This document shows, in pieces, positions 1 through 8,368 of a stretch of 17,652 nucleotides of DNA. The position numbers and the translations under genes were made by a program. A model generated the notes under the pieces. That model was not told where the DNA came from. It made no database searches and saw only the letters and a program-made list of their open reading frames with translations. The stretch is from assembly GCA_023390155.1 (NCBI GenBank), contig JAEWDJ010000324.1:1-17652 (forward strand), written 5' to 3'. Positions within the stretch are counted from its first letter, which is position 1; every line of letters begins with the position of its first letter. This stretch comes from Actinomycetes bacterium. GTDB taxonomy: Bacteria > Actinomycetota > Actinomycetes > Actinomycetales > Microbacteriaceae.

Positions 1-153
1 GACGACCACACCCGCATCCGCCAACTCGTCCTCGACGGCGACCAACACGCCGCCGCCGAAGCCATGCACACCCACATCCTCCGCAGCTGGCGCACCATGC
101 GCGAACGCGCACTCGCCGAGGCCGCGAGGTCGGAGTCGGATTCGCCCCGATGA
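1..153 (+). CDS. C-terminal fragment of a GntR-family regulator (FCD domain)
   Basis: The first frame is open from base 1 to a TGA at 151-153 and gives 50 residues with no start in the window, so the gene is cut by the window edge. It opens DDHTRIRQLVLDGDQHAAAEA and continues with MHTHILRSWRTMRERA. This matches the last helices of the FCD ligand-binding domain of FadR-type GntR regulators, where a '(D/E)H..I...(I/L)..GD...A...M..H(I/L)' pattern is typical. The DNA-binding half is outside the window. It converges on the glycosidase gene 33 bases away and is therefore a second regulator at the edge of the sugar island, distinct from the complete one at 8369-9046. The family call rests on a short segment and is moderate. 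Confidence 0.6.
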   Translation, partial: DDHTRIRQLVLDGDQHAAAEAMHTHILRSWRTMRERALAEAARSESDSPR

Positions 154-186
154 CGGCGACCCGATCGTGAGGATCTCGCGCCGCGT

Positions 187-1911
187 CTAGGTGTCGAGCG
201 CGAGCGCCAGGGTCAGCGCCGCACTCCAGTGGAAGTCGCGGATCGTGTCGATCTTCGCCTCGTGGTCGTACACGGGCAGCGGCGGCCCCTTGCGATCGGC
301 GCGATCGGGAGCGACCAGGTCGTCCGCGTCGTAGAACTCGAAGATGACGCCGTGCGAGCGGTGGTAGCGGCCGACGACATCGATCGTCGCGGCACGGATG
401 CGGTCGGCGAGCTCGTCGCGACCGCGCGCGCGAAGGCCTGTCGCGATGAGGTAGTTGACATTGATCCACACCGGACCGCGCCACATGTCCGTCGACCAGC
501 GCGGGTCGCTGCGCGAGACGCTCGGGACGGGCACTCGCGTGCCGAAGTCCCGCGGATCCTCCAGCGCGCGGGCGAGGACGTCGACGCGTTCGGCGGGGAT
601 GTCCGCCAGGAGCAGGGGCAGGAAGCCGGACGCCGCCCGAACGTCCGAGAAAATCCCGTCGACGCGCCGATCGACGTAGAACTCCGCGTCGTCGTCCCAG
701 AGGAGCTGATGCGTTCGCAGGGAGACCTCCGCGGCCCGCTCGTTCCACGCACGCGCGAGCCCGTCGTCGCCGAGCTCGGCCGCGATGCGCGCCAGATGGC
801 TCATGTCGTTCGCGGCGAAAACGTTCAGGTCGACGCTGGCGGCGACGTCCTCGTCGAAACGCGGTGAGTTGTCCATCCCCGACTCGTCGGAGCGACAGTC
901 CGGGTCGTCGCGCAGCTGCCACGTCATGAGCCCTGTCTCCTCATCCCGGCGGTGCGCCATGAACCAGCGGAGGTACCGATCGAGAACCGGGAGCGCGTCG
1001 ACGAGCAAGAGGCGGTCCCCCGTGCGCTCGTAGTTGCGCCAGACGCCCCAGGCCAGCACCGGCGGCTGGGTGATGCGTTCCGCACCACCCTCGACCTTCA
1101 CGGAGAGGGGGATCATCCCGTCGGCCCACTGGGCCTGCAGCACAGCCCGGAGAAGGCTCGCCGCCGTCTCGGGATCGAGCTCGTTCATCCCGAACGAATG
1201 GAAGACGGAGTCCCAGAGCCACAGGTGCCGGTGCGGCACGCGATCGGGGGTCGACCAGGTGACGGGGATGACGTCTCCGGCGGACAGCGTGTTCACCCGC
1301 ATGACGGATGCGCATTTGGTCAGCAGCTGGTCGAGCGCATCCTCTCCCGTCCGCGGCAGGCGACGGTACCAGCTCTGGACGCGCGCGGAGATCTCGGCGA
1401 AGGATGTGCGCAGGCCGCTCTCGGCACGGGAGCGCGCTTCCGCGCCGGATGAACCGCACGCGACGGTCAGACGTCGACCGTCTCGGCGGAGCGCGACCGC
1501 ATCGACCGCGGAGCCGTCGGTCTCGACCGCGCCGCCGGCGACCGTGAGCGGCGCATCTCGCTGCGAGGACCTGAATGTCACCCGAGCCGTCTCGGGGATG
1601 TCGGCGACGAGCGTGTGCCAAGCCGCGTATCCGATCCCGAACGGACTGCCGTCGGCATCGTGGCCGGTGACGAGATCGTTGAGGGACGCGGTCACGTGCA
1701 CGCCCGAGGCGAAGGCGATCTCGATCGACCTGCCGCTGCGGGGGAAGAAGCCCACACCGATCCGGCGGAGAAGGCGCTCGTCGTCGAACTCCACGGACTG
1801 GAGCACCCCGACGAAACGCGCGCGACTGTCGGTCGGCCCGTCCAGCCCGGAGCTCGCGAAGATGGCGCCGTTGCCGAGAGGCGGCGAGGTGCGAGACATC
1901 GGGCTCATCAC
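187..1911 (-). CDS. GH63/MGH-like (alpha/alpha)6 glycoside hydrolase
   Basis: 574 residues, last gene of the minus-strand sugar operon, 9 bases after the esterase stop. Residues 1-180 look like a beta-rich N-terminal domain; 185-574 is an (alpha/alpha)6 toroid. Motifs visible are HLWLWDSVF (229-237), SGMDNSPRF (344-352), SVDLNVF (359-365), WRGPVW (477-482) and IFEFYD (523-528). These belong to the GH63/GH37 and mannosylglycerate-hydrolase-like group. By analogy, Asp347 in SGMDNSPR is the likely general acid and Glu525 the likely base. No signal peptide is seen, so the enzyme is probably cytoplasmic and acts on imported oligosaccharides. The start is GTG at 1911, with an ATG as the very next codon; a GGAAAG stretch lies just upstream. 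Substrate is not determinable; a glucoside, mannoside or rhamnoside-type linkage is possible. Confidence 0.85.
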   Translation of the reverse strand: MMSPMSRTSPPLGNGAIFASSGLDGPTDSRARFVGVLQSVEFDDERLLRRIGVGFFPRSGRSIEIAFASGVHVTASLNDLVTGHDADGSPFGIGYAAWHTLVADIPETARVTFRSSQRDAPLTVAGGAVETDGSAVDAVALRRDGRRLTVACGSSGAEARSRAESGLRTSFAEISARVQSWYRRLPRTGEDALDQLLTKCASVMRVNTLSAGDVIPVTWSTPDRVPHRHLWLWDSVFHSFGMNELDPETAASLLRAVLQAQWADGMIPLSVKVEGGAERITQPPVLAWGVWRNYERTGDRLLLVDALPVLDRYLRWFMAHRRDEETGLMTWQLRDDPDCRSDESGMDNSPRFDEDVAASVDLNVFAANDMSHLARIAAELGDDGLARAWNERAAEVSLRTHQLLWDDDAEFYVDRRVDGIFSDVRAASGFLPLLLADIPAERVDVLARALEDPRDFGTRVPVPSVSRSDPRWSTDMWRGPVWINVNYLIATGLRARGRDELADRIRAATIDVVGRYHRSHGVIFEFYDADDLVAPDRADRKGPPLPVYDHEAKIDTIRDFHWSAALTLALALDT

Positions 1912-1920
1912 TTTCCGGGG

Positions 1921-2886
1921 TCAGTCCAGCAGCTGGTGGATGAACGCGAGCGCGCGCTCGTGGTCGTCCGGCCCGCCGCCTTCGTGCGTGTTGAACGGCC
2001 ACACGTTCACCGATGACGGGCCCTGCCACGCGTTGACGGCCCCGAACACCGTCGACGGCGGGCAGGTCGCGTCCATGAGCGCGGCCGAGGCGAGCAACGG
2101 GACGCGCCCGCGGGCGGCGAAGTTGACGCCGTCGAAGTAGCGCAGGGTCGACAGCACCGCCTCCACGCTCTCCCGGTGCACCGAGAGGTAGCGCACGATC
2201 TCCGAGTAGGGAGCGTTGTCGGTGATGCGGATGGCGCGCGGGAAGTCGCAGAGGAACGGCACGAGCGCGACGGTCCCGCGGATCTGCGGCGACAGCGCGG
2301 ACGCCGCGAGCGCCAGCCCGCCGCCCTGACTGGTGCCGGCGGCGACGATCCGGTCGGCGTCGAGCAGGTCGATGTCCGCCACCGCGTCGATGGCGCGCAC
2401 AGCGTCCGTGATCACGCGCCGGTAGTAGTACGTCTCGGGCGACAGGATGCCGCGGGTCATGTACCCGGGCGCCTGCGCGGACGCCCCGTCGAGGTCCGGC
2501 GTCTCGCCCACGCTGCCGGCGCCACCCTGTCCGCGCGTGTCCATCACGAGCACCGCGGCGCCCCCGGCGAGCCAGTGCAGGCTCTCGATGGGCCGGCCGC
2601 GGCCTCCCCCGTAGCCGATGTACTGCACGATCACGGGAGCGGGCCGGTCCAGGCCGCGCGGCACCTTCAGCCAGGCGCGGATGGGCTGCCCGCCGAAGCC
2701 GGAGAACGACACGTCGTACACGTCGGCGATCCGGATCGGGCTGTCGACGGCGATGAGCCGGGGCGGAGCGCCGAGCGCACGGCTCTCCTCCACCGTGCGT
2801 TGCCAGAACGCGTCGAAGTCGTCGGGGGCGGTCTGCGCGCTGCGGTAGGTCTGCAGCTGGTCGAGAGGGAGATCGAACTGGGTCAT
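1921..2886 (-). CDS. CE7 acetylxylan esterase / cephalosporin-C deacetylase family
   Basis: 321 residues, the usual length for CE7 alpha/beta hydrolases, which remove acetyl groups from xylo-oligosaccharides and related acetylated sugars in the cytoplasm. Visible family marks are the N-terminal FDAFWQ (24-29), IGYGGGRGRP (90-99), the oxyanion-region RGQGG (118-122), the nucleophile elbow GTSQGG with Ser186, Asp272 in MDATCPPS, and His301 in NTHEGG, so the Ser-Asp-His triad is complete. There is no signal peptide. Start ATG at 2886 is preceded by GAGG at seven bases. It follows the enolase-superfamily gene by 19 bases. Together with the glycosidase it suggests that the imported substrate is O-acetylated. 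Confidence 0.93.
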   Translation of the reverse strand: MTQFDLPLDQLQTYRSAQTAPDDFDAFWQRTVEESRALGAPPRLIAVDSPIRIADVYDVSFSGFGGQPIRAWLKVPRGLDRPAPVIVQYIGYGGGRGRPIESLHWLAGGAAVLVMDTRGQGGAGSVGETPDLDGASAQAPGYMTRGILSPETYYYRRVITDAVRAIDAVADIDLLDADRIVAAGTSQGGGLALAASALSPQIRGTVALVPFLCDFPRAIRITDNAPYSEIVRYLSVHRESVEAVLSTLRYFDGVNFAARGRVPLLASAALMDATCPPSTVFGAVNAWQGPSSVNVWPFNTHEGGGPDDHERALAFIHQLLD

Positions 2887-2905
2887 CGGTGCGCCTCGGG
2901 TCGGG

Positions 2906-3952
2906 TCAGGATTCGAGCGGCTCGGCGTAGCCGATGCCGCTCACGGTGGGTGCCGGCAGGAACTGGTCGGCGGTCAATCGCTCATCCTGCACCACGACCT
3001 TCTCCGTCACGAGCGACTCGTAGTAGGTGGTGTTCGGGATCGCCATGCACAGGTGCTCGTTCGGCCGGCCGGCGCCGTGCACCTCCGCCCGCACGTGGAA
3101 GGCGTCCGCGAGGTGCGCGATCCTCATCCCGCCGGTGATCCCGGCCCGGAAGTTGGCGCTGGTGCGGACGAACGGCGCGCAGCCCGAGGCGAGGAAGTCC
3201 GCCGTGGTCTCGTGCGACCCCTCCGACACCTCGGCGACGAGCAGCGGCACGTCCACCGCCTGGGCGAGCCAGGTGTGCGAGGTGACGTTGTACTCGCGCA
3301 TCGGCTCCTCGTACCAGAGGTAGCCGGCGTCGTGGAGGGCCCGGCCCGCGTAGATCGCGTCGGGGAGGTCGTAGCCGCCGGAGGCGTCGAACATCAGCGG
3401 GTAGCCGTCGCCCACCCGCTCGCGGACGGCGGCACTCAGCGCCGCGTCGCGCCGGGCGTCGCCCCACGCGTGCAGCTTGATGCCGTGGTAGCCGAGCTCC
3501 AGGCACTGGTCGACCACGTCGAGGTACTCCTCCACCGTGTCGAACGTCACCGTGCTGGCATAGGCCGGCAGCTTGTCGCGGTAGCCGCCGAGCAGAAGGT
3601 GGACCGGGAGGTCGGCCGCCTTGCCCGCGAGGTCCCACAGTGCGATGTCGACGAGTCCCAGCAGGGTGACCGGGTAGTACTCGAGGCGGTGTAGCTCCCA
3701 CATCCGACGCCAGAAGTACTCGCGCCGGAGGGGGTCCTCGCCCACGAGCTCCTCCCGCAGCTGGCGGTCGACAGCGGCGGAGACCAGATCCGGGCGGTTG
3801 ACCTCGGCGAGGCCGGTCAGGCCCTCGTCGGTGCGGATCCTCAGCATCCCGGCCCACTGCCGCGGCGAGCGCACCGGCAGTCCGTCGCGCCATTGCCTCG
3901 GCGGTTCGTGCACCTCGTGCACGTCGACGACGTCGACCTCAGTGATTTTCAT
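2906..3952 (-). CDS. Mandelate racemase / muconate-lactonizing family enzyme, probable sugar-acid dehydratase
   Basis: 348 residues, two-domain enolase-superfamily enzyme: N-terminal capping domain to about 125, then a (beta/alpha)7-beta barrel. Predicted Mg ligands are Asp189 (MFDA), Glu215 (WYEEP) and Glu241 (VAE). The second-strand catalytic motif is KLH (Lys159, His161) rather than the common KxK. His292 (EVHG) aligns with the MR-type catalytic His, but the position of its usual Asp partner appears to be Ser265. By context it would dehydrate the aldonate made by the AKR and lactonase to a 2-keto-3-deoxy acid. It is shorter than characterised L-fuconate dehydratases (about 440 aa), so racemase or cycloisomerase activity is not excluded. 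Start ATG 3952 has AGGA seven bases upstream; it overlaps the AKR end by 14 bases. Confidence 0.88.
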   Translation of the reverse strand: MKITEVDVVDVHEVHEPPRQWRDGLPVRSPRQWAGMLRIRTDEGLTGLAEVNRPDLVSAAVDRQLREELVGEDPLRREYFWRRMWELHRLEYYPVTLLGLVDIALWDLAGKAADLPVHLLLGGYRDKLPAYASTVTFDTVEEYLDVVDQCLELGYHGIKLHAWGDARRDAALSAAVRERVGDGYPLMFDASGGYDLPDAIYAGRALHDAGYLWYEEPMREYNVTSHTWLAQAVDVPLLVAEVSEGSHETTADFLASGCAPFVRTSANFRAGITGGMRIAHLADAFHVRAEVHGAGRPNEHLCMAIPNTTYYESLVTEKVVVQDERLTADQFLPAPTVSGIGYAEPLES

Positions 3953-4916
3953 GGTGTGTTCCTGTCTTCTCGGTGCGCGCGATCCCGACGGCGTCGACCC
4001 CCTCGAGCTGCAGGAGGGCGGCCCAGAGCTCCTCGGGGGGAGCGTGCAGGAAGGACGCCAGGTCGTCGTCGACCTGCTGCGGTGAATCGACGCCGACGAG
4101 CACGCACGCGATCGCGGTCGAGACCGTCGACGGGTAGTGCAGCGCGGCGGTGGCTAGGGGCACGCCGAAGGTCAGGGCGACCTCCTGCATGGCCTGCGCC
4201 CGCGCGAGGAGGTCGTCCCCGGCCGGCGCGTAGCGGAACGTCGCTCCCCGCGACGGATCCGCGAGGATGCCGGAGTTGAAGACCCCGCCCACGATCACCG
4301 AGACGCCGCGCGCCTCGCACTCCGGCAGCAGCTCCTCGAGTGCCGTCCGGTCGAGCAGGGTGATCTGGTTGGCGCTCAGGACGCAGTCGATCGGCGTCTC
4401 GCACACGAAGCGGGCGAGACGGCCGGCGTCGTTCATGCCGACGCCGACGGCGCCCACGAGGCCTTCGTCCCGCAAGGCGAGCGCCGCGGGGACGCCTTCA
4501 TCCAGCGCCCACTCCATGTGCCGGTCCGGGTCGTGCACGAGCAGCGTGTCGACGCGGTCCAGCCCGAGACGCTCGAGGCTCTCCTCGAGGCTCCGCCGCA
4601 CGCCAGCGGCGGAGAAGTCGAACGAGCCGTCGGTCGCCCGCCCGGTCTTGGTCGAGATCGTGAACTCGTCGCGGGGCAGCTGCGGCAGCACGGCTCCCGC
4701 CCGGAACTCCGAGCGGCCCTCGCCGTAGAACGGAGCCACGTCGAAGGTGCGGATGCCGATCTCCCACGCCCGCTCGATCGTCGCCGTCGCCGTCGCGTCG
4801 GCTTCGCGCCCGACCTCGCGGCCGATCGGCGCGAGGCCGAGCCCGAGTCGTTGCACGCCGACCGGGCTCCCGCCGAGCCGGACGCGCTCGTCGAGGGCCG
4901 GTGCACTCGTCGCCAT
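3939..4916 (-). CDS. Aldo/keto reductase, probable aldose 1-dehydrogenase (L-fucose dehydrogenase type)
   Basis: 325 residues, single TIM-barrel AKR, NAD(P)-dependent. The catalytic tetrad is visible: Asp59 and Tyr64 in TFDVAPFYGEGRSE, Lys90 in STKTGR and His128 in LVHDPD. The N-terminal GLGLAPIG and the FDVAPFYGEGRSE motif resemble D-threo-aldose 1-dehydrogenases, which oxidise L-fucose-like sugars to the 1,5-lactone. The same frame stays open far upstream, but the ATG at 4916 is chosen because homology starts there and it forms a TGATG overlap with the permease stop, implying translational coupling. In context it gives the first intracellular step of the pathway, feeding the lactonase at 9118-9987. 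Exact sugar specificity is inferred from neighbours only. Confidence 0.88.
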   Translation of the reverse strand: MATSAPALDERVRLGGSPVGVQRLGLGLAPIGREVGREADATATATIERAWEIGIRTFDVAPFYGEGRSEFRAGAVLPQLPRDEFTISTKTGRATDGSFDFSAAGVRRSLEESLERLGLDRVDTLLVHDPDRHMEWALDEGVPAALALRDEGLVGAVGVGMNDAGRLARFVCETPIDCVLSANQITLLDRTALEELLPECEARGVSVIVGGVFNSGILADPSRGATFRYAPAGDDLLARAQAMQEVALTFGVPLATAALHYPSTVSTAIACVLVGVDSPQQVDDDLASFLHAPPEELWAALLQLEGVDAVGIARTEKTGTHHENH

Positions 4917-5845
4917 CAGTCCTTGACCGCCCCGTCGAGGACGCCGGCCCCCAGATATCGCTGGAACCCGAGGAAGATCACCAGGATCGGCACGACCACG
5001 ATCATCCCGGCCAATGCCACCTCCGGTTGGAAGATCGGCAGGTCGGAGATCGTCCCGCCGGGGATGATGCCCGGCGAGTTCGAGATGAGGGAGGCGAGGC
5101 CGACGGGGAGCGAGTACAGCTTCTCGGAGAATAGGTAGATGTAGGGCCCGAAGAAGTCGTTCCAGCTCTCGATGAAGGCGAAGAACGTCACCAGTCCAAC
5201 GGCGGGTCTCGCCAGCGGCACCGCGATGCGCCAGAACGTCGTCCACTCGGAGGCGCCGTCGATCCGCGCGGCCTCGAGCAGCGACGGCGGGAGGCTGGTC
5301 GAGAAGTAGATGTACGTCAGGTACACGCCGAACGGGAAGAAGCCCTGCGGGATGATGACGGACAGCGGCGAGTTCAGCCAGCCGACCGCGTCCAGCATCA
5401 GGTAGGTCGGGATGGTGCGGGCAGAACCCGGCGTGACCATGATGACGAGCGTCAGAATCAGGATCAGGCGTCGGCACTTCATCGGGGTGCGGGCGAGGGC
5501 GAAGCCGGCGGGGATGCAGCAAGCCAGTGCGATCAGCACCGACAGGACGCTGTACCAGACCGAGTTCCAGACCCACGTCCAGAGGACGCCGTCGTGGTAC
5601 GACATGAGGTTCTGGAACGCGCGCCCGTAGTTCTCGAACGAACCGAAGCCGTAGGGGCCGAGGGTGGCCAGCTGCGCGCGCGTCTTCGAGGGCGCCAGGA
5701 CGACCCAGATCATCGGGAGCGCGAAGTAGAGGCCGAAGGCGGAGAGGGCGACGACGCGCGTCACGCTCTCGAAGGTGAAGCGCCTGCGGCCGCTGCGGCG
5801 GGCGCGCGTCTCCCTACCGGTGACGATGAGCTCGGTGGCGGTCAT
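4916..5845 (-). CDS. ABC sugar permease, MalG-like (CUT1)
   Basis: 309 residues, an inner-membrane permease. Hydrophobic segments are visible near residues 32-50, 93-118, 127-138, 160-180, 214-226 and 276-294. The cytoplasmic EAA loop begins EAARIDGASEW at 191 and runs to IAVPLARP, the site that docks the ATPase. The single-domain size and the C-terminal GFQRYLGAGVLDGAVKD tail are typical of the MalG half of CUT1 importers. Start ATG 5845 overlaps the MalF-type stop in an ATGA arrangement, with AAGGAG eight bases upstream. It pairs with the next permease and the lipoprotein; no ATPase gene is present, so a shared MsmK/MsiK-type ATPase elsewhere is expected. Confidence 0.94.
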   Translation of the reverse strand: MTATELIVTGRETRARRSGRRRFTFESVTRVVALSAFGLYFALPMIWVVLAPSKTRAQLATLGPYGFGSFENYGRAFQNLMSYHDGVLWTWVWNSVWYSVLSVLIALACCIPAGFALARTPMKCRRLILILTLVIMVTPGSARTIPTYLMLDAVGWLNSPLSVIIPQGFFPFGVYLTYIYFSTSLPPSLLEAARIDGASEWTTFWRIAVPLARPAVGLVTFFAFIESWNDFFGPYIYLFSEKLYSLPVGLASLISNSPGIIPGGTISDLPIFQPEVALAGMIVVVPILVIFLGFQRYLGAGVLDGAVKD

Positions 5846-6819
5846 TCCCGCGTCTCCTTGGTGTCGAAGAAATCGGTCCAGAGCACGAGAACGACGGCGA
5901 CGAGCAGGCCCACGAGCATGATCATGAGCGAGAGCGCGGCCGCTTCGCCGACGTTCCCTTCGCTGATCCCCAGAGTGAGCGCCAGCTGGTTGATCGACCA
6001 GGTGGTCTTCGTCGAGACGTCGGAGTCGCCGACCGAGAAGATCGGGTTGAGCAGTTGCGGCTCGGTGTAGATCTGGAGACCGCCTGCCACGCAGAGCACC
6101 AGCATGTAGACGACGTACTTGCGGATCAGCGGCAGCTGGATGCGCGTGGCGATGTTCCAGCGGTTCGCGCCGTCGACGTGCGCGGCCTCGATGATCTCCT
6201 CCGGCACCGCGTTGATCGCGCCGTACATGATCACGATCCAGCTACCCGCTCCGGCGGTGAACGCCATGAGGGTGAATAGCACCGGCAGCCGGTCCGTGGT
6301 CACGAGATCGGACGTGTACTCGATCCCGAAGAGGGAGTAGATGAAGCTGAACGGCCCGACGCCCGGGCTGAGGATGAAGACCCAGATCAGCACCGACGCC
6401 GATCCGGTGAACGCACCGGGGAGGTAGTACAGCACACGCATCGTGGTGGAGAACCGGCCCGGCCGCGCCTGCAGCAGGAACGAGATGAGCAGCACCATGC
6501 AGATCATGAACGGCAGCCAGATCACGAGGAAGCTGGCGACGTGCACGAGCGCGGGCAGGAAGCGGTAGTCCGACAGCACGTTCGCGAAGTTCCAGGCGCC
6601 GATGAAGGAGCCCGATCCGTCGACGACGCTCAGATAGACGGCGTACAGCGTCGGGATGATGCCGAGGCAGAGCAGGAACAGCGTGTAGGGCGCGGCGAGC
6701 AGGTACCCGATGGTCCCCCGGCCCCGCCGCGGCGTGCGCGACGGGGCGGAGGACCCCCGGCCTCGCGGCGCGGGGCGCAGCGGGGCCGGGGCAACCGCGG
6801 AGCGATCAGCAGTCGTCAT
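5842..6819 (-). CDS. ABC sugar permease, MalF-like (CUT1)
   Basis: 325 residues. A basic, Pro/Arg/Ser-rich cytoplasmic tail (1-35) is followed by hydrophobic segments near 37-62, 90-116, 128-150, 180-200, 236-250 and 292-314. The EAA loop EAAHVDGANRW starts at 211 and ends IQLPLI. This is the MalF partner of the heterodimeric CUT1 channel. Start ATG 6819 lies 15 bases after the lipoprotein stop; no good Shine-Dalgarno sequence is visible, so it probably relies on coupling to the upstream gene. Its end overlaps the next permease by four bases. Confidence 0.93.
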   Translation of the reverse strand: MTTADRSAVAPAPLRPAPRGRGSSAPSRTPRRGRGTIGYLLAAPYTLFLLCLGIIPTLYAVYLSVVDGSGSFIGAWNFANVLSDYRFLPALVHVASFLVIWLPFMICMVLLISFLLQARPGRFSTTMRVLYYLPGAFTGSASVLIWVFILSPGVGPFSFIYSLFGIEYTSDLVTTDRLPVLFTLMAFTAGAGSWIVIMYGAINAVPEEIIEAAHVDGANRWNIATRIQLPLIRKYVVYMLVLCVAGGLQIYTEPQLLNPIFSVGDSDVSTKTTWSINQLALTLGISEGNVGEAAALSLMIMLVGLLVAVVLVLWTDFFDTKETRE

Positions 6820-6834
6820 GGCGAGGTGCGATTC

Positions 6835-8208
6835 TCACTTCGTGACGACGGTGAGGCCGGCGGCGCGCGCCTGCTCCGTCATCTTGCTCGCCCAGTTGTC
6901 CATGACGTCCGCGAAGGTCGAACCCTGCTGGACCTGCTCGATCGGGAAGGTGCCCGTGACGTCGACCTCGGTGAGCGCGTTCACGGTGTCCATGTGCGCT
7001 GCGGCGTCGGCGTAGACCTTCTCGGTCGCGGTCGCGTCGGCGTACAGCTTGTTCTGCGGCACCTTCTGCGACAGCCACTTGGCTTGGGCCGGGCCGTAGG
7101 CGGGCATGGTCGGCGCGGCGAGCTGGACGTCGTCGCTCGTCGCGACGTAGGTCAGCGCCTCAAGCGCGCCCTTCATGTTCTTCGCGTGGCGCGAGAGGGC
7201 GAAGAAGCCGCCGCCCTCGTAGCCGACGCTGTTGTCGCCTTCCGCATCACCCCAGGTCGGCATCGGCGCGACTCCGAGCGTGCCGTCCTTCCAGCCCATT
7301 CCGGGGAACGTGTAGTCGGCGCGCCACACCGCGTTGATCGTGGCGAGGAGCTTGCCGTCGCCGGCCAGGGTCTGGCTCTGCGCGTCGGTGAGGTCCTTGA
7401 TCTGGACCACGCCGGTCGCGAGCAGCTTGTCGAGCACGTCGACGGCCCGCGTGCACTTCGAGTCGCTGAGCGCGATCCGCAGGTCGCCGTTGTCGGTGAG
7501 CTGCTGGTAGGGGCACCCGCTCGACTGCAGGTACTGGAGGTCGGTCATCCAGCCGTTGCCGTTGAACTGGAGGATGTAGCCGGGGTGGTTAGCCTTCACG
7601 TCCTCAGCGAGGGCCACGAGGTCGTCCATGGTCTTGGGGACCTGGTAGCCGAACTGCGTGAACTCCTCGGTGTTGTAGTAGAACACCGACGGAGCGACGT
7701 CGTTGCGCAGACCCAGCAGGTAGCCGTCGGAGGTCTTGTAGGCGTCGTTGCTCGTGCCGAAGTCGTCGAGCACCTTCTTCGGGATGATCCCGTTCAGCGG
7801 CTGCGTGAAGTAGTCGTACTGCTTGGTCGACAGGTTGGCGAGGTACTTGTTCGGGAAGACGATGTCGGGCCAGCCTGACCCCGCCCGGTTGGCGAGCTGG
7901 ATCTTCGTCAGGAAATCCGACCCCGAGATCGTCTGGATGTCGAACTTGTATTCGGGGTGGGCTGCGGCGAAGTCCTTGAAGCCCTGTGCGCGGGCCTCGT
8001 CGACCCAGACGGTGATGGTGGCGCTCGCGTCGTGCGGAACCGTGTCGGGCGTCAGCACGTACTGACCGACCCCGTCGCCGTCCGTCGGACTCGCGGACGG
8101 CGATGATCCGACGCAGCCGGACAGCACGCCGGCACCGACCGCCGCGATCACCGCGCCGACGACCAGTCTTCGAACCAATCCCCTGCTGCGATAAGCAGAA
8201 TGTGACAT
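6835..8208 (-). CDS. Sugar-binding lipoprotein of a CUT1 ABC transporter
   Basis: 457 residues, extracellular solute-binding protein family 1. A basic n-region and hydrophobic h-region (11-29) lead to the lipobox LSGC with Cys32, then a Ser/Pro/Thr/Gly-rich linker. Mature-domain marks are ITVWVDEARAQGFKDFAAAHP and TKIQLANRAGSGWPDIVF, the classic ligand-clamp region. The frame is open 17 codons further, to 8259, but ATG 8208 is preferred: AGGAG stands eight bases before it and the signal peptide starts properly there. It is the first gene of the transport/catabolic operon and the one expected to be most expressed. Ligand is unknown; context suggests an acetylated oligosaccharide or a deoxy-sugar glycoside. 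Confidence 0.93.
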   Translation of the reverse strand: MSHSAYRSRGLVRRLVVGAVIAAVGAGVLSGCVGSSPSASPTDGDGVGQYVLTPDTVPHDASATITVWVDEARAQGFKDFAAAHPEYKFDIQTISGSDFLTKIQLANRAGSGWPDIVFPNKYLANLSTKQYDYFTQPLNGIIPKKVLDDFGTSNDAYKTSDGYLLGLRNDVAPSVFYYNTEEFTQFGYQVPKTMDDLVALAEDVKANHPGYILQFNGNGWMTDLQYLQSSGCPYQQLTDNGDLRIALSDSKCTRAVDVLDKLLATGVVQIKDLTDAQSQTLAGDGKLLATINAVWRADYTFPGMGWKDGTLGVAPMPTWGDAEGDNSVGYEGGGFFALSRHAKNMKGALEALTYVATSDDVQLAAPTMPAYGPAQAKWLSQKVPQNKLYADATATEKVYADAAAHMDTVNALTEVDVTGTFPIEQVQQGSTFADVMDNWASKMTEQARAAGLTVVTK

Positions 8209-8261
8209 TCGTTTCTCTCCTCTTCGTGAACTACTACTCTGTACGATGCACGAGATCACCT

Positions 8262-8290
8262 ATATTACCTCTTATAAGCAGATAGGTCAA
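8262..8290 (-). promoter_or_regulatory. Sigma-70 type promoter of the transport/catabolic operon
   Basis: On the minus strand, TTGACC (8285-8290) and TAATAT (8262-8267) are separated by exactly 17 bases, close to consensus. The predicted transcription start is near 8255, giving a leader of about 47 bases to the lipoprotein ATG at 8208. The spacer contains the 8-base palindrome CTTATAAG (8271-8278), and ACCTAT/ATAGGT arms at 8258-8263 and 8282-8287 flank the core promoter. The ACATC-S-GATGT operator seen at the other two promoters is absent here, so control may differ. Confidence 0.75.
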
Positions 8291-8368
8291 TGAACGTGGT
8301 GGGTGCCGGAGCCCCGGGCGGCGCTGATACGGGGTCGTCGGTGTCGCTGGTCGCCGGGTGCCGGGCGT

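Noticed and set aside
941..2029. Long open frames overlapping the glycosidase on both strands
   Set aside because: Arg/Ala/Pro-rich translations typical of shadow frames in very GC-rich DNA, with no domain, while the 187-1911 frame has a full set of catalytic motifs.
4917..5576. Upstream extension of the aldo-keto reductase frame through the permease gene
   Set aside because: No homology and Arg/Pro-rich; the AKR starts naturally at 4916 by a TGATG overlap.
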